Assembly (NCBI GenBank): GCA_937926105.1
Contig: CALANS010000211.1
Span: 124,001 to 188,000 of the forward strand
Direction of reading: 5' to 3'
Origin: an uncultured Actinomycetes bacterium
GTDB taxonomy: Bacteria; Actinomycetota; Actinomycetes; Mycobacteriales; Nakamurellaceae
Length of the DNA: 64,000 nucleotides
Position numbers and translations under genes: made by a program. The notes beneath the pieces are model-generated. The model was given only the letters and a program-made list of their open reading frames with translations. It had not been told where the DNA came from and made no database searches. This document shows, in pieces, positions 30,816-40,974 of this stretch. Position 1 is the stretch's first letter, and each line of letters opens with the position of its first letter.

Positions 30816-31844
30816 CTACCTCCCCCTGGGACGCGGGGTCGTCGCCGGAGGCCGTGTTACCGGATCGTGGTCGGTCTGTGCGGCCCGTGCCAGCCGCTCG
30901 GCCACCTCCGTCACCGCCTGCCGTAGCTCGTCCCCGCCCACCACATGAAACTCGAACGGCACCGCGGCCAGCCGCTCGCCGGCGTACATCGCCGGATTGC
31001 GGGTGCTGCCGAGCAGCACGCACCGGGCACCGTCGTCGGACGGCGTCAACCGGCCCATGGTGGCCGACACCCACGGCTGCACCTCCGCCAGCGGCGCGTC
31101 GAAAATGACCTCGGTGCGCAGCGCCCAGCCGCTGCCCAGATGCTCCTCCAGGGACGCCGCCGGATCCAGGTCCGCCGGCGGCCGGAACGAGCCGGCAAGC
31201 ACCTCGACCGAGGTGACCCGGTCGATGCGCAGCGTCCGCACCTCACCCGGCCCGTGCGCGAAGCACAGCAGATACCAGCGGCCGTAGCGCACCACGACAG
31301 CCCAGGGGTCGACCTCCAGGTCTGCCGCGTGTCCGGAGGCGCTGCGGTAGCCCACGCGGGCGCGGCGACGGGCGGCCACCGCGCCGACGAGTGCGCTGGT
31401 GACGTCGGGATCGGGGCGCCCGGTGTCGCGACGCGGCGCGGCCAGCGCGTGCTCGCGCAGGGTGCGGGCCGGGACAGCCACCCCGTCGGGCAGCGCGCGG
31501 ATCAATTTGCCCAGCGCCGCACCCACCGGTTCGGTCGGATCGTCGGCGGCGTGCTGACCGTCCAGCACCGCCATCACCAGCCCTAAGGCCTCGGCGGCGG
31601 TGAACACCATGGGCGGCAGCCGAAGTCCCCGACCGATCCGGTAGCCGCCGTACCGGCCGGGGGTGGACTGCACTTCGATGCCCGCCTCGCGCAGGATCGC
31701 GACGTACCGCCGCGCGGCACGGTCGGTGACGCCGAGCCGGACGGCCAGTTCATCGGCGGTGACACCGGGCCGCTGCTGCAGCGTCTCCAGCGCAAGCAGC
31801 GCCCGGGCCGTGGGGCTGATCTCGGCCGGCGCCATGAGATTCAT
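30816..31844 (-). CDS. WYL-domain HTH transcriptional regulator
   Basis: The 342-residue protein has an N-terminal HTH (ALLALETLQQRPGVTADELA, VRLGVTDRAARRYVAILREA and GRYGGYRIGRGLRLPPMVF). A WYL ligand-binding domain follows (DPWAVVVRYGRWYLLCFAHG) and then a WCX region. Such DeoR/YafY-type regulators usually control a divergent neighbour, here the mycothiol-type enzyme starting at 31892. The 47-bp divergent spacer contains a palindrome. ATG 31844 and the ATG three codons inside are both possible starts. Confidence 0.88.
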   Translation of the reverse strand: MNLMAPAEISPTARALLALETLQQRPGVTADELAVRLGVTDRAARRYVAILREAGIEVQSTPGRYGGYRIGRGLRLPPMVFTAAEALGLVMAVLDGQHAADDPTEPVGAALGKLIRALPDGVAVPARTLREHALAAPRRDTGRPDPDVTSALVGAVAARRRARVGYRSASGHAADLEVDPWAVVVRYGRWYLLCFAHGPGEVRTLRIDRVTSVEVLAGSFRPPADLDPAASLEEHLGSGWALRTEVIFDAPLAEVQPWVSATMGRLTPSDDGARCVLLGSTRNPAMYAGERLAAVPFEFHVVGGDELRQAVTEVAERLARAAQTDHDPVTRPPATTPRPRGR

Positions 31845-31849
31845 CGTAA

Positions 31850-31870
31850 CCAGGAAGTGGTCTGTCCTGG
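31850..31870. promoter_or_regulatory. Palindrome in the WYL regulator/mycothiol-enzyme divergent promoter
   Basis: CCAGGA at 31850-31855 and TCCTGG at 31865-31870 form a perfect inverted repeat with a 9-bp spacer, exactly between the two divergent starts. TACGGT at 31879-31884 may be the -10 of the plus-strand gene, giving a near-leaderless mRNA. The site is the likely operator of the WYL regulator; this is inference from position. Confidence 0.5.
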
Positions 31871-31891
31871 ATTGCCTCTACGGTGGGCCGC

Positions 31892-32695
31892 ATGACGAAC
31901 ACCGAGACCATCGACCGCATCGCCGTCATCCGGGCGGAGGCCCAGCGCTTCGCCGACGTCCTGGCCGACGCACCACCGGAGGCCCGCTGCCCCACCTGCC
32001 CCGATTGGAACGCCGCTGACCTGCTGTGGCACCTGACCGAGGTACACGCCTTCTGGGCGAAGATCCTGGGCGACGACCTACGCACCGACGACCAGGCGGA
32101 GGCCGCCGAGCAGAGCAAGCCCGAGCGACCCGAGACGGTGGCCGGCATGCTGCCGGTGCGAGCACGGGCCACCGCCGATCTGCTCGAGCAGCTCTCCTCG
32201 CTGGACGACGCCGATCCCCGCTGGACGTGGTGGGAGGCCGACCAGACCGTCGGGTTCACCCGGCGCATGCAGACCTACGAGGCGACCATGCACCGGGTGG
32301 ACGCGGAACTGACCGCCGGCGTGGGCCTCTCGTCCATCTCGCCCGCGGTGGCGGCCGGCGCCGTCGATCATTGCGTCGACGTGATGTGGGGCTGGATGCC
32401 GGAGTGGGCGGTGCGGGAATCGCTCGCCACAGTAGAGCTGGTCGCCTCCGACACCGGGCAGCAGTGGCTGGTCGACGTCGGCCACTGGGCGGGCACGGGG
32501 CCGCAGTCCGGCAAGGCCTTCGACGAGCCGCACGGCACCCGCGCCGATCCCAGCGCAACGCCGACGGTGACGGTCACCGGGCCGGCGCAGGACCTGGCGC
32601 TCTGGGCGTGGACCCGCGGCGGCAGCGTGACCATCTCCGGTGACGAGTCCGGCCGGGCGGCGCTGGGCGGCCTGATCGACCGCGGGATCCCGTAG
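31892..32695 (+). CDS. Mycothiol-dependent maleylpyruvate-isomerase-family enzyme
   Basis: The 267-residue protein has an N-terminal DinB-fold domain: IRAEAQRFADVLADAPPEAR, CPTCPDWNAADLLWHLTEVH and MQTYEATMHRVDAELTAG supply the three metal-binding His. A C-terminal MDMPI/SCP2-like domain follows (VTVTGPAQDLALWAWTRGGS). This is the TIGR03083-type family, named after mycothiol-dependent maleylpyruvate isomerase but with diverse, mostly unknown substrates. It is divergent from the WYL regulator. Confidence 0.85.
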   Translation: MTNTETIDRIAVIRAEAQRFADVLADAPPEARCPTCPDWNAADLLWHLTEVHAFWAKILGDDLRTDDQAEAAEQSKPERPETVAGMLPVRARATADLLEQLSSLDDADPRWTWWEADQTVGFTRRMQTYEATMHRVDAELTAGVGLSSISPAVAAGAVDHCVDVMWGWMPEWAVRESLATVELVASDTGQQWLVDVGHWAGTGPQSGKAFDEPHGTRADPSATPTVTVTGPAQDLALWAWTRGGSVTISGDESGRAALGGLIDRGIP

Positions 32696-32745
32696 TCCGA
32701 TCGGTTCGTTCACCTCCGGTGCGCCGCCATCGCATCGGCAGCTGG

Positions 32746-33615
32746 TTACCGGCGCCACACCTGGACGGCGATCTCCCGCATCCGTTCGCTGAACAGGCCG
32801 TCCGGGCTGGCCCGTCGGAGCATCGCCCGCAGCTCCCGCTCGAAGTCGGCCAGGCGATCGCCGAAGAGATGCGGCGTCGCATAGGAGAGCGAGAACACAC
32901 TGGCCACCACCTCGTCGGCGGTGCGATCGACGGTCCAGCCGGGAACGACGTGAGCTGTCGGTCCGGACCATCCCGCCGCGGTGAACATCGCGGCCTCGGT
33001 CCGGTGCCGATCTTCCTCGCTGATCCGGTCCAATGGGCGGTGACCGCGACCCGCGCGGCGCCGGGGCCCCAGGTATGCGGCGATCAGCGCGTCCATCTCC
33101 CGTCGCGGCGGGCGGGGATTGGCCAGCGGCAGCGTGCCGTCCATGCCTTCATGAGTGGTCGCGTGAACGTAGCCGAGCGCGCCGCCTGGCTGCACCAGCT
33201 GGTGCAGCAGGGCGGCGACGCGACGTCGATCCATCCAGTGGAAGGACTGCGCCATGGTCACGGCGCCAAACGGTCCGAGATCGGGTGACAGGTCCTCCGC
33301 CTGCCGGTTCAGCCAGGTGGCATTTCGGATGCCGACGGCGGTGGCGCGGCGCCGGGCTTCGGCCAACATGCCGGCATCGGCGTCCGCACCGACGACGTGT
33401 TCCACGTGGCCCGCCAGCGGCAGGGTCAGTGTTCCGGGCCCGCAGCCGATATCGAGCAGCCGGCCGCGCCCGTCCAGTCCGAGTTCACCGACCAACAGAT
33501 CGATCAGGCCGGTCGGGTAGGGCACCCGGCCGCGAACGTAGTGGCCGGCGCTGCCCTGGTACAGCGTGGGGTCCCACTGCCAGGACTCCGTCGGGGGCTC
33601 GCCCATGGGTGACAT
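32746..33615 (-). CDS. Class I SAM-dependent methyltransferase
   Basis: The 289-residue protein carries a SAM-binding motif GRLLDIGCGPGTLTLPLAGH, an acidic loop VVGADADAGMLAEARRRA and MAQSFHWMDRRRVAALLHQL, as in trans-aconitate/UbiE-like methyltransferases. The C-terminal part (DEVVASVFSLSYATPHLFGD) is a substrate cap. Substrate is unknown. It follows the UvrA-like gene by 46 bp on the same strand and may be co-transcribed. Confidence 0.82.
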   Translation of the reverse strand: MSPMGEPPTESWQWDPTLYQGSAGHYVRGRVPYPTGLIDLLVGELGLDGRGRLLDIGCGPGTLTLPLAGHVEHVVGADADAGMLAEARRRATAVGIRNATWLNRQAEDLSPDLGPFGAVTMAQSFHWMDRRRVAALLHQLVQPGGALGYVHATTHEGMDGTLPLANPRPPRREMDALIAAYLGPRRRAGRGHRPLDRISEEDRHRTEAAMFTAAGWSGPTAHVVPGWTVDRTADEVVASVFSLSYATPHLFGDRLADFERELRAMLRRASPDGLFSERMREIAVQVWRR

Positions 33616-33661
33616 CCTCCCCGCGGGAGTCCGGGACGCGGCCGTCGGGTCCGGTGCGGCG

Positions 33662-36079
<2,418 letters not shown>

Positions 36080-36182
36080 GGCGCCTCATTCCTGGTCGCG
36101 CGCTGGTCGTGGATGTGGTCCGTTCCGGGTCGAATGTACAAGGCGGCAAGGGATCGGCCGTGGCTGTCGGTATCGGCGGGTG

Positions 36183-36202
36183 CTGGGGGTACACTGGGGG
36201 TA
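36183..36202 (+). promoter_or_regulatory. vapBC promoter with an 11-bp-spaced direct repeat
   Basis: CTGGGGGTA occurs at 36183-36191 and 36194-36202, one helical turn apart, and flanks or overlaps TACACT (36190-36195), a plausible -10. With the -10 only six bases before ATG 36202 the transcript may be leaderless. The repeat could be the autoregulatory VapBC site (inference). Confidence 0.45.
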
Positions 36203-36420
36203 TGCCTAAGGTGAGCATTTACATCCCGGACGCCCTCTACGATGAGATCAAGCGCCGGGCGCTGCCCATGTCGCAGGTCGCGCAGCGCGCCTTCGTCGCC
36301 GCCCTGAGCAATGATCGAAACGCGGCCTGGGTCGCTGCAGCACGCAAGCGGCCGATCCGCACGTCTGCGCTGACGACCGAGGCGATCATGACGGCGGTCG
36401 ACGAGGAGTTCGAAGCGTGA
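36202..36420 (+). CDS. vapB: VapB-type antitoxin
   Basis: A 72-residue ribbon-helix-helix-like antitoxin: PKVSIYIPDALYDEIKRRAL, PMSQVAQRAFVAALSNDRNA, then an acidic C-terminal tail (TTEAIMTAVDEEFEA) that would thread into the toxin. The first strand and helix match the RHH DNA-binding fold. Its stop overlaps the vapC GTG by four bases. Family assignment rests on the toxin partner and the fold-like pattern. Confidence 0.8.
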   Translation: MPKVSIYIPDALYDEIKRRALPMSQVAQRAFVAALSNDRNAAWVAAARKRPIRTSALTTEAIMTAVDEEFEA

Positions 36421-36815
36421 TCGTCCTCGATGCCTCGGCGTTGGTCGACGTCGTCGCCGATCGTGGCGCCAAGGAGGCGGTGCTGGCGCACATCGACCGG
36501 GAGGACATCGTCGCGCCGGGACATCAGCTGGCCGAGGTGAGTTCCGCGGTGATCCACCTGCTGCGAGCGGGGGAGTTGGATGCCGCCGAAGCCGGGCGAG
36601 CACTCGAGGACGCCGCCGCGCTGGTCCAAGAAGTCGTTCCGGTGAACCGGGACCACCTGATGCGAGCATTTACCTTGCGGGACAGCATCCGCATTTTGGA
36701 CGGGCTCTACGTTGCCTTGGCAGAGGCACGACAGTGTCCGCTGGTCACGACGGATGGCCGGTTGTCTCGGTCGAACCCGCCGTGCGCAGTCATCTTCGCC
36801 GGCGCTTCGGTCTGA
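36417..36815 (+). CDS. vapC: VapC-type PIN-domain ribonuclease toxin
   Basis: The 132-residue PIN domain shows the acidic active-site residues: Asp in MIVLDASALVDVVAD, Glu in GHQLAEVSSAVIHLL, Asp in DSIRILDGLYVALAE and Asp in LVTTDGRLSRS. VapC toxins cleave tRNA or rRNA when not bound by VapB. GTG 36417 overlaps the antitoxin stop, the usual coupled layout. Confidence 0.9.
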   Translation: MIVLDASALVDVVADRGAKEAVLAHIDREDIVAPGHQLAEVSSAVIHLLRAGELDAAEAGRALEDAAALVQEVVPVNRDHLMRAFTLRDSIRILDGLYVALAEARQCPLVTTDGRLSRSNPPCAVIFAGASV

Positions 36816-36969
36816 CAGCAGCGGACAGCTTCCGGGGCGTCTGCCACACGTGACTCGGGCCCGTCGCGATTTCGACCAGTTCGAGCACGAACGACCCGCG
36901 CATCGCGTGACATCTGGGACACCATGAGCAACACTGGCAGTCCGTTTTGCCATCCTTCGTGGAGGGTTC

Positions 36970-37851
36970 GTGACAACACCGGCGCCATGGAAGCGAATGC
37001 GGCTGCGCTACGCGGGCGTGTGTCGCGAATGCGGGACCTGCATCGGTCAGGGCGATGCGGCGATCTACGACAAGTCGGCGCGCAACGTGATCTGCCTGCC
37101 GTGCGGCGAAGGGGTGCTGCGGGCCGGCCAGACGGTGTCCACGGAGTCGCGCACTGCCGGGGAGCCGCACCCGAGTGGACCTTCATCGGCACCGCCCACC
37201 CCGGTCGAGATCGGCACCGCCGGCGCTTCTGCTCGGCGTGAGTTCGAACGCCGCGCAGCCCAGCGAGAACAGCGAATCCGTGCCCGTCACCCCAAGCTGG
37301 GAGGGCTGATCCTGGCGCTGTCGGACGACCCACAAAGCACCACGGCGTGGCGCACCGGGGCGAGGGGAGAGGAGGTACTGGGCAGCCGCCTGAACGACCT
37401 GGCGGCCGATGGTGTTCGCGTCCTGCACGATCGGCGAATACCGAAGAGCCGCGCCAATATCGACCATATCGCGATCAGTGGATCGGGCGTGTATGTGCCG
37501 GACGCCAAGCGGTACCAGGGACGGCCGACGTTGCGCGTCGAGGGTGGTCTACTCCGACCCCGAACCGAAACCCTCATGGTCGGCGGCCGCCGGTGCAACC
37601 CGCTCGTCGAAGGCATGCACAAGCAGTTGGGCCTGGTCCAGGCCATCATCGGTCACGACGTCCCGCTGGCGGGCATGCTGGTCTTCATCGAGGCAGACTG
37701 GCCGCTCATCGGCGGAGACTTCGTGACGCGGCAGGTCCGAGTGCTCTGGGTCAAGAAGGCGATCGAACACATCCTCCTGCCAGGACCGCTGACCGCCGAT
37801 CAGGTGGATGGGCTGCACCGGAAGCTGGCTGCCGCGTTACCCAGCGCGTGA
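36970..37851 (+). CDS. NERD-domain nuclease-related protein with an N-terminal zinc ribbon
   Basis: The 293-residue protein begins with a four-Cys knuckle (YAGVCRECGTCIGQG with VICLPCGEGVL, residues about 15-45). A basic linker follows, and then a NERD domain from about 120: TGARGEEVLGSRLNDLAADG, RIPKSRANIDHIAISGSGVY and VPDAKRYQGRP. The D-x-AK pattern is the restriction-endonuclease-like core, suggesting a DNA-binding or cleaving role. GTG 36970 has GGAGG nine bases upstream. Neighbouring vapBC and the dif-integrated element mark this as accessory DNA. Confidence 0.82.
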   Translation: MTTPAPWKRMRLRYAGVCRECGTCIGQGDAAIYDKSARNVICLPCGEGVLRAGQTVSTESRTAGEPHPSGPSSAPPTPVEIGTAGASARREFERRAAQREQRIRARHPKLGGLILALSDDPQSTTAWRTGARGEEVLGSRLNDLAADGVRVLHDRRIPKSRANIDHIAISGSGVYVPDAKRYQGRPTLRVEGGLLRPRTETLMVGGRRCNPLVEGMHKQLGLVQAIIGHDVPLAGMLVFIEADWPLIGGDFVTRQVRVLWVKKAIEHILLPGPLTADQVDGLHRKLAAALPSA

Positions 37852-37949
37852 GCCGAGCCACGGCCCGGGTGTGCTGAATGGCGTCCTTTCGGGGAGCGAC
37901 CGGACGGGAGCTCCGCCGGCCTACCGGTCGGCCCCACTCCCAGGCCGGA

Positions 37950-38591
37950 TCAGGCTGCCAGGTGGAACGTATTCGCGAATCGGTCCAGGAGCTCGACCCG
38001 ACCGCCCAGGACTTCGACAACGCCCGTCGCGATCGCGCGATCAGCGTCGAGGTGCCCGGAAATGAGGTCGCGAATCCTCGGCCCCGCAGCGAACGTCAGG
38101 TCGGCCGGCCCGTCGCCGCGCCCCACGTCCAGCACGGCATGGTCCACTCGAATGAACAGGTCGGCGGGCCCCAAGCGAGCCGCGTAGGCGGTGGTAGGCA
38201 ATGTTGCCGCTACGAGCGGTTGGAACGCCGTGCGCAGCGCCATGGTCATCGAGTCCGCGGTGATGACCTGGTCCTCTCGCGGTGCGCCCATTGCCTTGAA
38301 ACCCCAGGCGCCGAGGGCCAGCACGATGGGTTCGAGTTCGTGGCCGTATGGAGTCAATTCGTAGACGATGATGCGCGAACGTGGTACGCGGCGGATGATG
38401 CCGGCGGCCTGCAATTCCTTAAGTCGCGCCGCCAGAACGTTGCTGGGGATGCGGGGGAGACCCGCCGCGAGTTCCCCGTAGCGCCGCGGCCCGACGAGCA
38501 GGTCTCGGACGATCAGCAGTGCCCAGCGCTCGCCCACCAGCTCCAGGGCGCGCGTGACACCGCAGTACTGCCCGTACTCACGCGCGCCCAC
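37950..38591 (-). CDS. HxlR-family winged-helix regulator with a C-terminal SCP2-like domain
   Basis: Residues about 8-95 are an HxlR/MarR-type winged helix (YCGVTRALELVGERWALLIV, RDLLVGPRRYGELAAGLPRI, VLAARLKELQAAGIIRR). The remaining ~110 residues resemble a small ligand-binding SCP2-like domain (GPADLTFAAGPRIRDLISGH). GTG 38591 lies 16 bases after the VOC stop, so it is the second gene of a VOC-regulator operon; the 213-residue length follows from that start. Confidence 0.82.
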   Translation of the reverse strand: MGAREYGQYCGVTRALELVGERWALLIVRDLLVGPRRYGELAAGLPRIPSNVLAARLKELQAAGIIRRVPRSRIIVYELTPYGHELEPIVLALGAWGFKAMGAPREDQVITADSMTMALRTAFQPLVAATLPTTAYAARLGPADLFIRVDHAVLDVGRGDGPADLTFAAGPRIRDLISGHLDADRAIATGVVEVLGGRVELLDRFANTFHLAA

Positions 38592-38607
38592 CGACTGCCG
38601 ACTGCCC

Positions 38608-39042
38608 TCAGGCCTGCTGGGCCATGAACGCCTCCGGCCCTTGCTCGGCGGCAACGGGGTCCATGTAGCCGAACTCCAGGATGTTGCCGTCCGGATCGGT
38701 CAGTTGCCTCTGGTACATGAAGCCGAGATCCGTCGGCGGCTGGGCCTCCGAGCCGCCGGCCGCAAGGCCGTCGGACATGGTCGCGTCCACTGCCTCTCGA
38801 CTGTCCAGGAAGATGGCGGTCGCGCACGACACGGACGAGGTCGGGTCTCCGATCGGGAGTGTGGTGAACGTCTGGAAGAACTCGCGGACCAAGATCATGA
38901 AGTAGTTGTGGCCCTCATCGACCACGACGCACGCGGCATTGTGATCGGTGAAGACCGGGTTGATCCGAAAGCCGACAGCTGTGTAAAACGCCTTGGCGCG
39001 GTCCAGATCGGTCACCGGCAGGTTGACGAACATGGGGCCCAT
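38608..39042 (-). CDS. VOC-superfamily (glyoxalase/bleomycin-resistance-like) protein
   Basis: The 144-residue protein shows two beta-alpha-beta-beta-beta modules: MFVNLPVTDLDRAKAFYTAV with FRINPVFTDHNAACVVVDEG, then LGFMYQRQLTDPDGNILEFG with the terminal metal Glu. It may be a metal-dependent lyase, dioxygenase or binding protein. ATG 39042 follows a GGAGA site at good spacing; upstream in-frame codons are rejected. First gene of the operon with the HxlR regulator. Confidence 0.85.
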   Translation of the reverse strand: MGPMFVNLPVTDLDRAKAFYTAVGFRINPVFTDHNAACVVVDEGHNYFMILVREFFQTFTTLPIGDPTSSVSCATAIFLDSREAVDATMSDGLAAGGSEAQPPTDLGFMYQRQLTDPDGNILEFGYMDPVAAEQGPEAFMAQQA

Positions 39043-39083
39043 GATGAGTCTCCATTTCGGGTTGGGGTGCGGTCGGACTGACA

Positions 39084-39109
39084 CTTGCAAAAAACAAGCA
39101 GACTGTCAA
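39084..39109 (-). promoter_or_regulatory. Promoter/operator region of the VOC-HxlR operon
   Basis: On the minus strand a perfect -35 TTGACA (39104-39109) is followed by an A/T-rich segment. There CTTG and CAAG arms (39084-39087, 39095-39098) flank a run of six A/T, which stands out in this GC-rich genome. An HxlR regulator could bind it. The -10 is weak. Confidence 0.45.
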
Positions 39110-39240
39110 GCACTCATCGGTGCTGGGCGGCCGGAGACTCCCGGAGCACGCCGGGTCCGCACCCGAGCGGACGACTCGGCCACGAGCTGGGGAGGAGGTG
39201 CTTCACGGACGTGCCGGGGTAGGCATGATCGCTGCGCATG

Positions 39241-39268
39241 GAATGACATAATGTACATTATCGGCTAA
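39241..39268 (-). other. dif-like XerCD site; left junction of the tandem element
   Basis: Read on the minus strand, the site has a left arm TTAGCCGATAA, a 6-bp centre TGTACA and a right arm TTATGTCATTC. This closely resembles the actinobacterial dif consensus, and the E. coli dif layout XerC arm-centre-XerD arm. The right arm (39241-39251) is chromosomal. The left arm (39258-39268) belongs to the inserted element and contains its rep stop codon. Core 39251-39264 recurs at 42506 and 45761. This is the only one of the three junctions with two good arms, so it is probably the functional dif of this chromosome. Confidence 0.85.
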
Positions 39269-40407
39269 CGCGGAAGCGCCGACAACTCACCAGATGACGA
39301 CGGAGACCGAGCACCCACCATCGACAGAACCTCGGTGCCCTCCTCAAAGTCCAAGCGCCCCACCGCTTGCCGCGAAAGGTCGTTGTTCCACAAGGCCGGC
39401 GCGGTAACACCGAGCTCGTCCATCACATCGCGGTGACGGCGTTCGCTCCGCCCGGCCTGACGGCCGAACCCAAACGACTCCAACATCAGCTCGCCCAACA
39501 ATTTCGCTCCCACAGCTCGGGTCACACGACCCTCAACCATGGCCCGCTGTACAACCTGAACGGCGTTAACCGGGCCCGTCACCTCAGTGCCCATAGCTGA
39601 CCACTTCCAACGATCCAGCGCGAGCCTGTCCACGGCCACTGGGTCCAAATCCGTCACGTGACGAATACCTGCGCGCTGCAACCAACCTTTCCGGACCTCG
39701 GCCTCCCACCGCAACGAACCCTCGGGCGCTCCCTTGTCGGCGTAGGCCTGGTGCTGGTCGTACAAGCGCACGCCCCCAGCACCGGAACCGACGAACAGCG
39801 TTTGCGCGTCACCCCGGCCCGGATCGTTATAGGTGAACGAGCGCCGAGCCCACGGCCGACGCAGAGGCCCCAGACCCTCGACGTAAAGCGCCGGCGACGT
39901 GACCGCCCGGAAATCGCGAGCCACGTCTAACCGAGTTACCCGCGCCTGCTCCAACGACTCAGCCGGCCGCACCAGCTCGCCGACCGCCAGCCACATCACC
40001 GTGACCGCCGCCGGCAGCATCCGCGGGTCGAGCAGCTCGCACCCGTACGGGTCCGCAAACCTCGCAGGGTTGCACTCGGCCTTCCCCCACGGCCTTCCGT
40101 TGATCGTCGTCACGCCGACCATTACCGCCGGGCCATCACCGTCGGAGACCGGCACCCGCTTCGAGTACGCGTGCTGGCCGCTCTCATACCGGTACGTGTG
40201 GCTATCCCAGGCACCCGGCGGCGCGTGCTCAGCAACCGGGAACGACATCGACAGGCGGTCGATCCCCACCCCCGGCAGGCCCACGGGCCGTGGCCAATTT
40301 GGCCAAGTTTCCCCTTCTGTTAGATAGGGGAAACCCCCGCCGGCCCCCGCCGGCAACTCGCGCGATCGCGCACCACTGCTACTAGCAGAAGCCGCGAGTA
40401 GGTCCAC
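39265..40407 (-). CDS. Replication-initiator-like protein of the element, copy 1
   Basis: A 380-residue protein that resembles the Rep_trans-type replication initiation factors of filamentous phages and plasmids. The pattern seen is GIDRLSMSFPV near 48, ARVTRLDVARDF at 155-166, TLFVGS then GVRLYDQHQAYA at 203-222, and SLRWEAEVRK at 231-240. It would open or nick an origin for rolling-circle-type replication. The first ~45 residues are low-complexity and overlie an inverted-repeat cluster, so the true start may be GTG 40284 or 40269 instead of GTG 40407. Its TAG lies inside the attachment site. Family assignment is by eye. Confidence 0.7.
   Translation of the reverse strand: MDLLAASASSSGARSRELPAGAGGGFPYLTEGETWPNWPRPVGLPGVGIDRLSMSFPVAEHAPPGAWDSHTYRYESGQHAYSKRVPVSDGDGPAVMVGVTTINGRPWGKAECNPARFADPYGCELLDPRMLPAAVTVMWLAVGELVRPAESLEQARVTRLDVARDFRAVTSPALYVEGLGPLRRPWARRSFTYNDPGRGDAQTLFVGSGAGGVRLYDQHQAYADKGAPEGSLRWEAEVRKGWLQRAGIRHVTDLDPVAVDRLALDRWKWSAMGTEVTGPVNAVQVVQRAMVEGRVTRAVGAKLLGELMLESFGFGRQAGRSERRHRDVMDELGVTAPALWNNDLSRQAVGRLDFEEGTEVLSMVGARSPSSSGELSALPR
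40292..40388. repeat. Inverted-repeat cluster at the rep start, copy 1 (candidate origin/operator)
   Basis: In about 100 bp there are GGCCAA-T-TTGGCC (40292-40304) and GTTTCCCC/GGGGAAAC with a 12-nt loop (40307-40334). A perfect tandem of CCCCCGCCGG (40334-40353), the palindrome GCGCGATCGCGC (40360-40371) and CTGCTA-C-TAGCAG (40376-40388) follow. Such density suggests a replication origin or copy-control site rather than coding constraint. A second copy lies 3255 bp downstream (43547-43643). Confidence 0.65.
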
Positions 40408-40446
40408 ACGGCAAAGCTACCAGGCAACTCTCACATTCTGCGACAA

Positions 40447-40875
40447 TCAGCCGGTGTGTCCGCGCAACCTCGCCGGACCGTTGACCGCGTTCTTGATAAC
40501 CAGCGGCACTCGGACGTCATCGGACCGAATAGCGCGGGCGTACTCGCCAACATCCACACTCACACCCGGGAAGCTGTAGTCATCCGGGTGGGCGCCGAAG
40601 CTCTCGCGGAAGCCCTTGATCTTGCGGTAGATGGTGGCGTCCGAGTAGCCCAGCCTGCGCAAACCGTCGAAGCCGCCTTCAAGTTTCCACACCAGCCAGA
40701 AGCCGACCCGATCCATCACGACCTGGAGAGCGGCACGCCGAGCCCCAGTCTCGATGCCATCCCAGAGCGACTCGATACGGGCCGCGCCAGCCAACGAACT
40801 CGCCATGCCGTACCCATCACGCGTGGGCATCTTCTTCGACCGGAAATCGACCGGCTCCACCAATTCGGACGTCAT
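40447..40875 (-). CDS. Putative HTH DNA-binding protein of the element, copy 1
   Basis: The 142-residue protein is unrecognised at family level. Residues about 45-95 look like a helix-turn-helix: VVMDRVGFWLVWKLEGGFDG followed by LRRLGYSDATIYRKIKGFRE, with the turn and an Arg/Lys-rich recognition helix. The C-terminal YSFPGVSVDVGEYARAI is of unknown role. It precedes rep by 39 bp on the same strand and so may be its repressor or copy-number regulator. TAGTCT six bases before ATG 40875 could be a -10 for a leaderless transcript. Confidence 0.6.
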   Translation of the reverse strand: MTSELVEPVDFRSKKMPTRDGYGMASSLAGAARIESLWDGIETGARRAALQVVMDRVGFWLVWKLEGGFDGLRRLGYSDATIYRKIKGFRESFGAHPDDYSFPGVSVDVGEYARAIRSDDVRVPLVIKNAVNGPARLRGHTG

Positions 40876-40974
40876 AGCCTGAGACTACCCCGAGCAGCCG
40901 ACGAGACCCTGGACCCCGTTTCGCGTTTCCGCAGGTCCCAGCCGTCTGCTGGTGTTTGCACCCCCGTGTTACAA

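Noticed and set aside
39100..39250. tRNA or tmRNA 3' end as integration target
   Set aside because: No cloverleaf or CCA-like end is visible; the target has the two-arm layout of dif.
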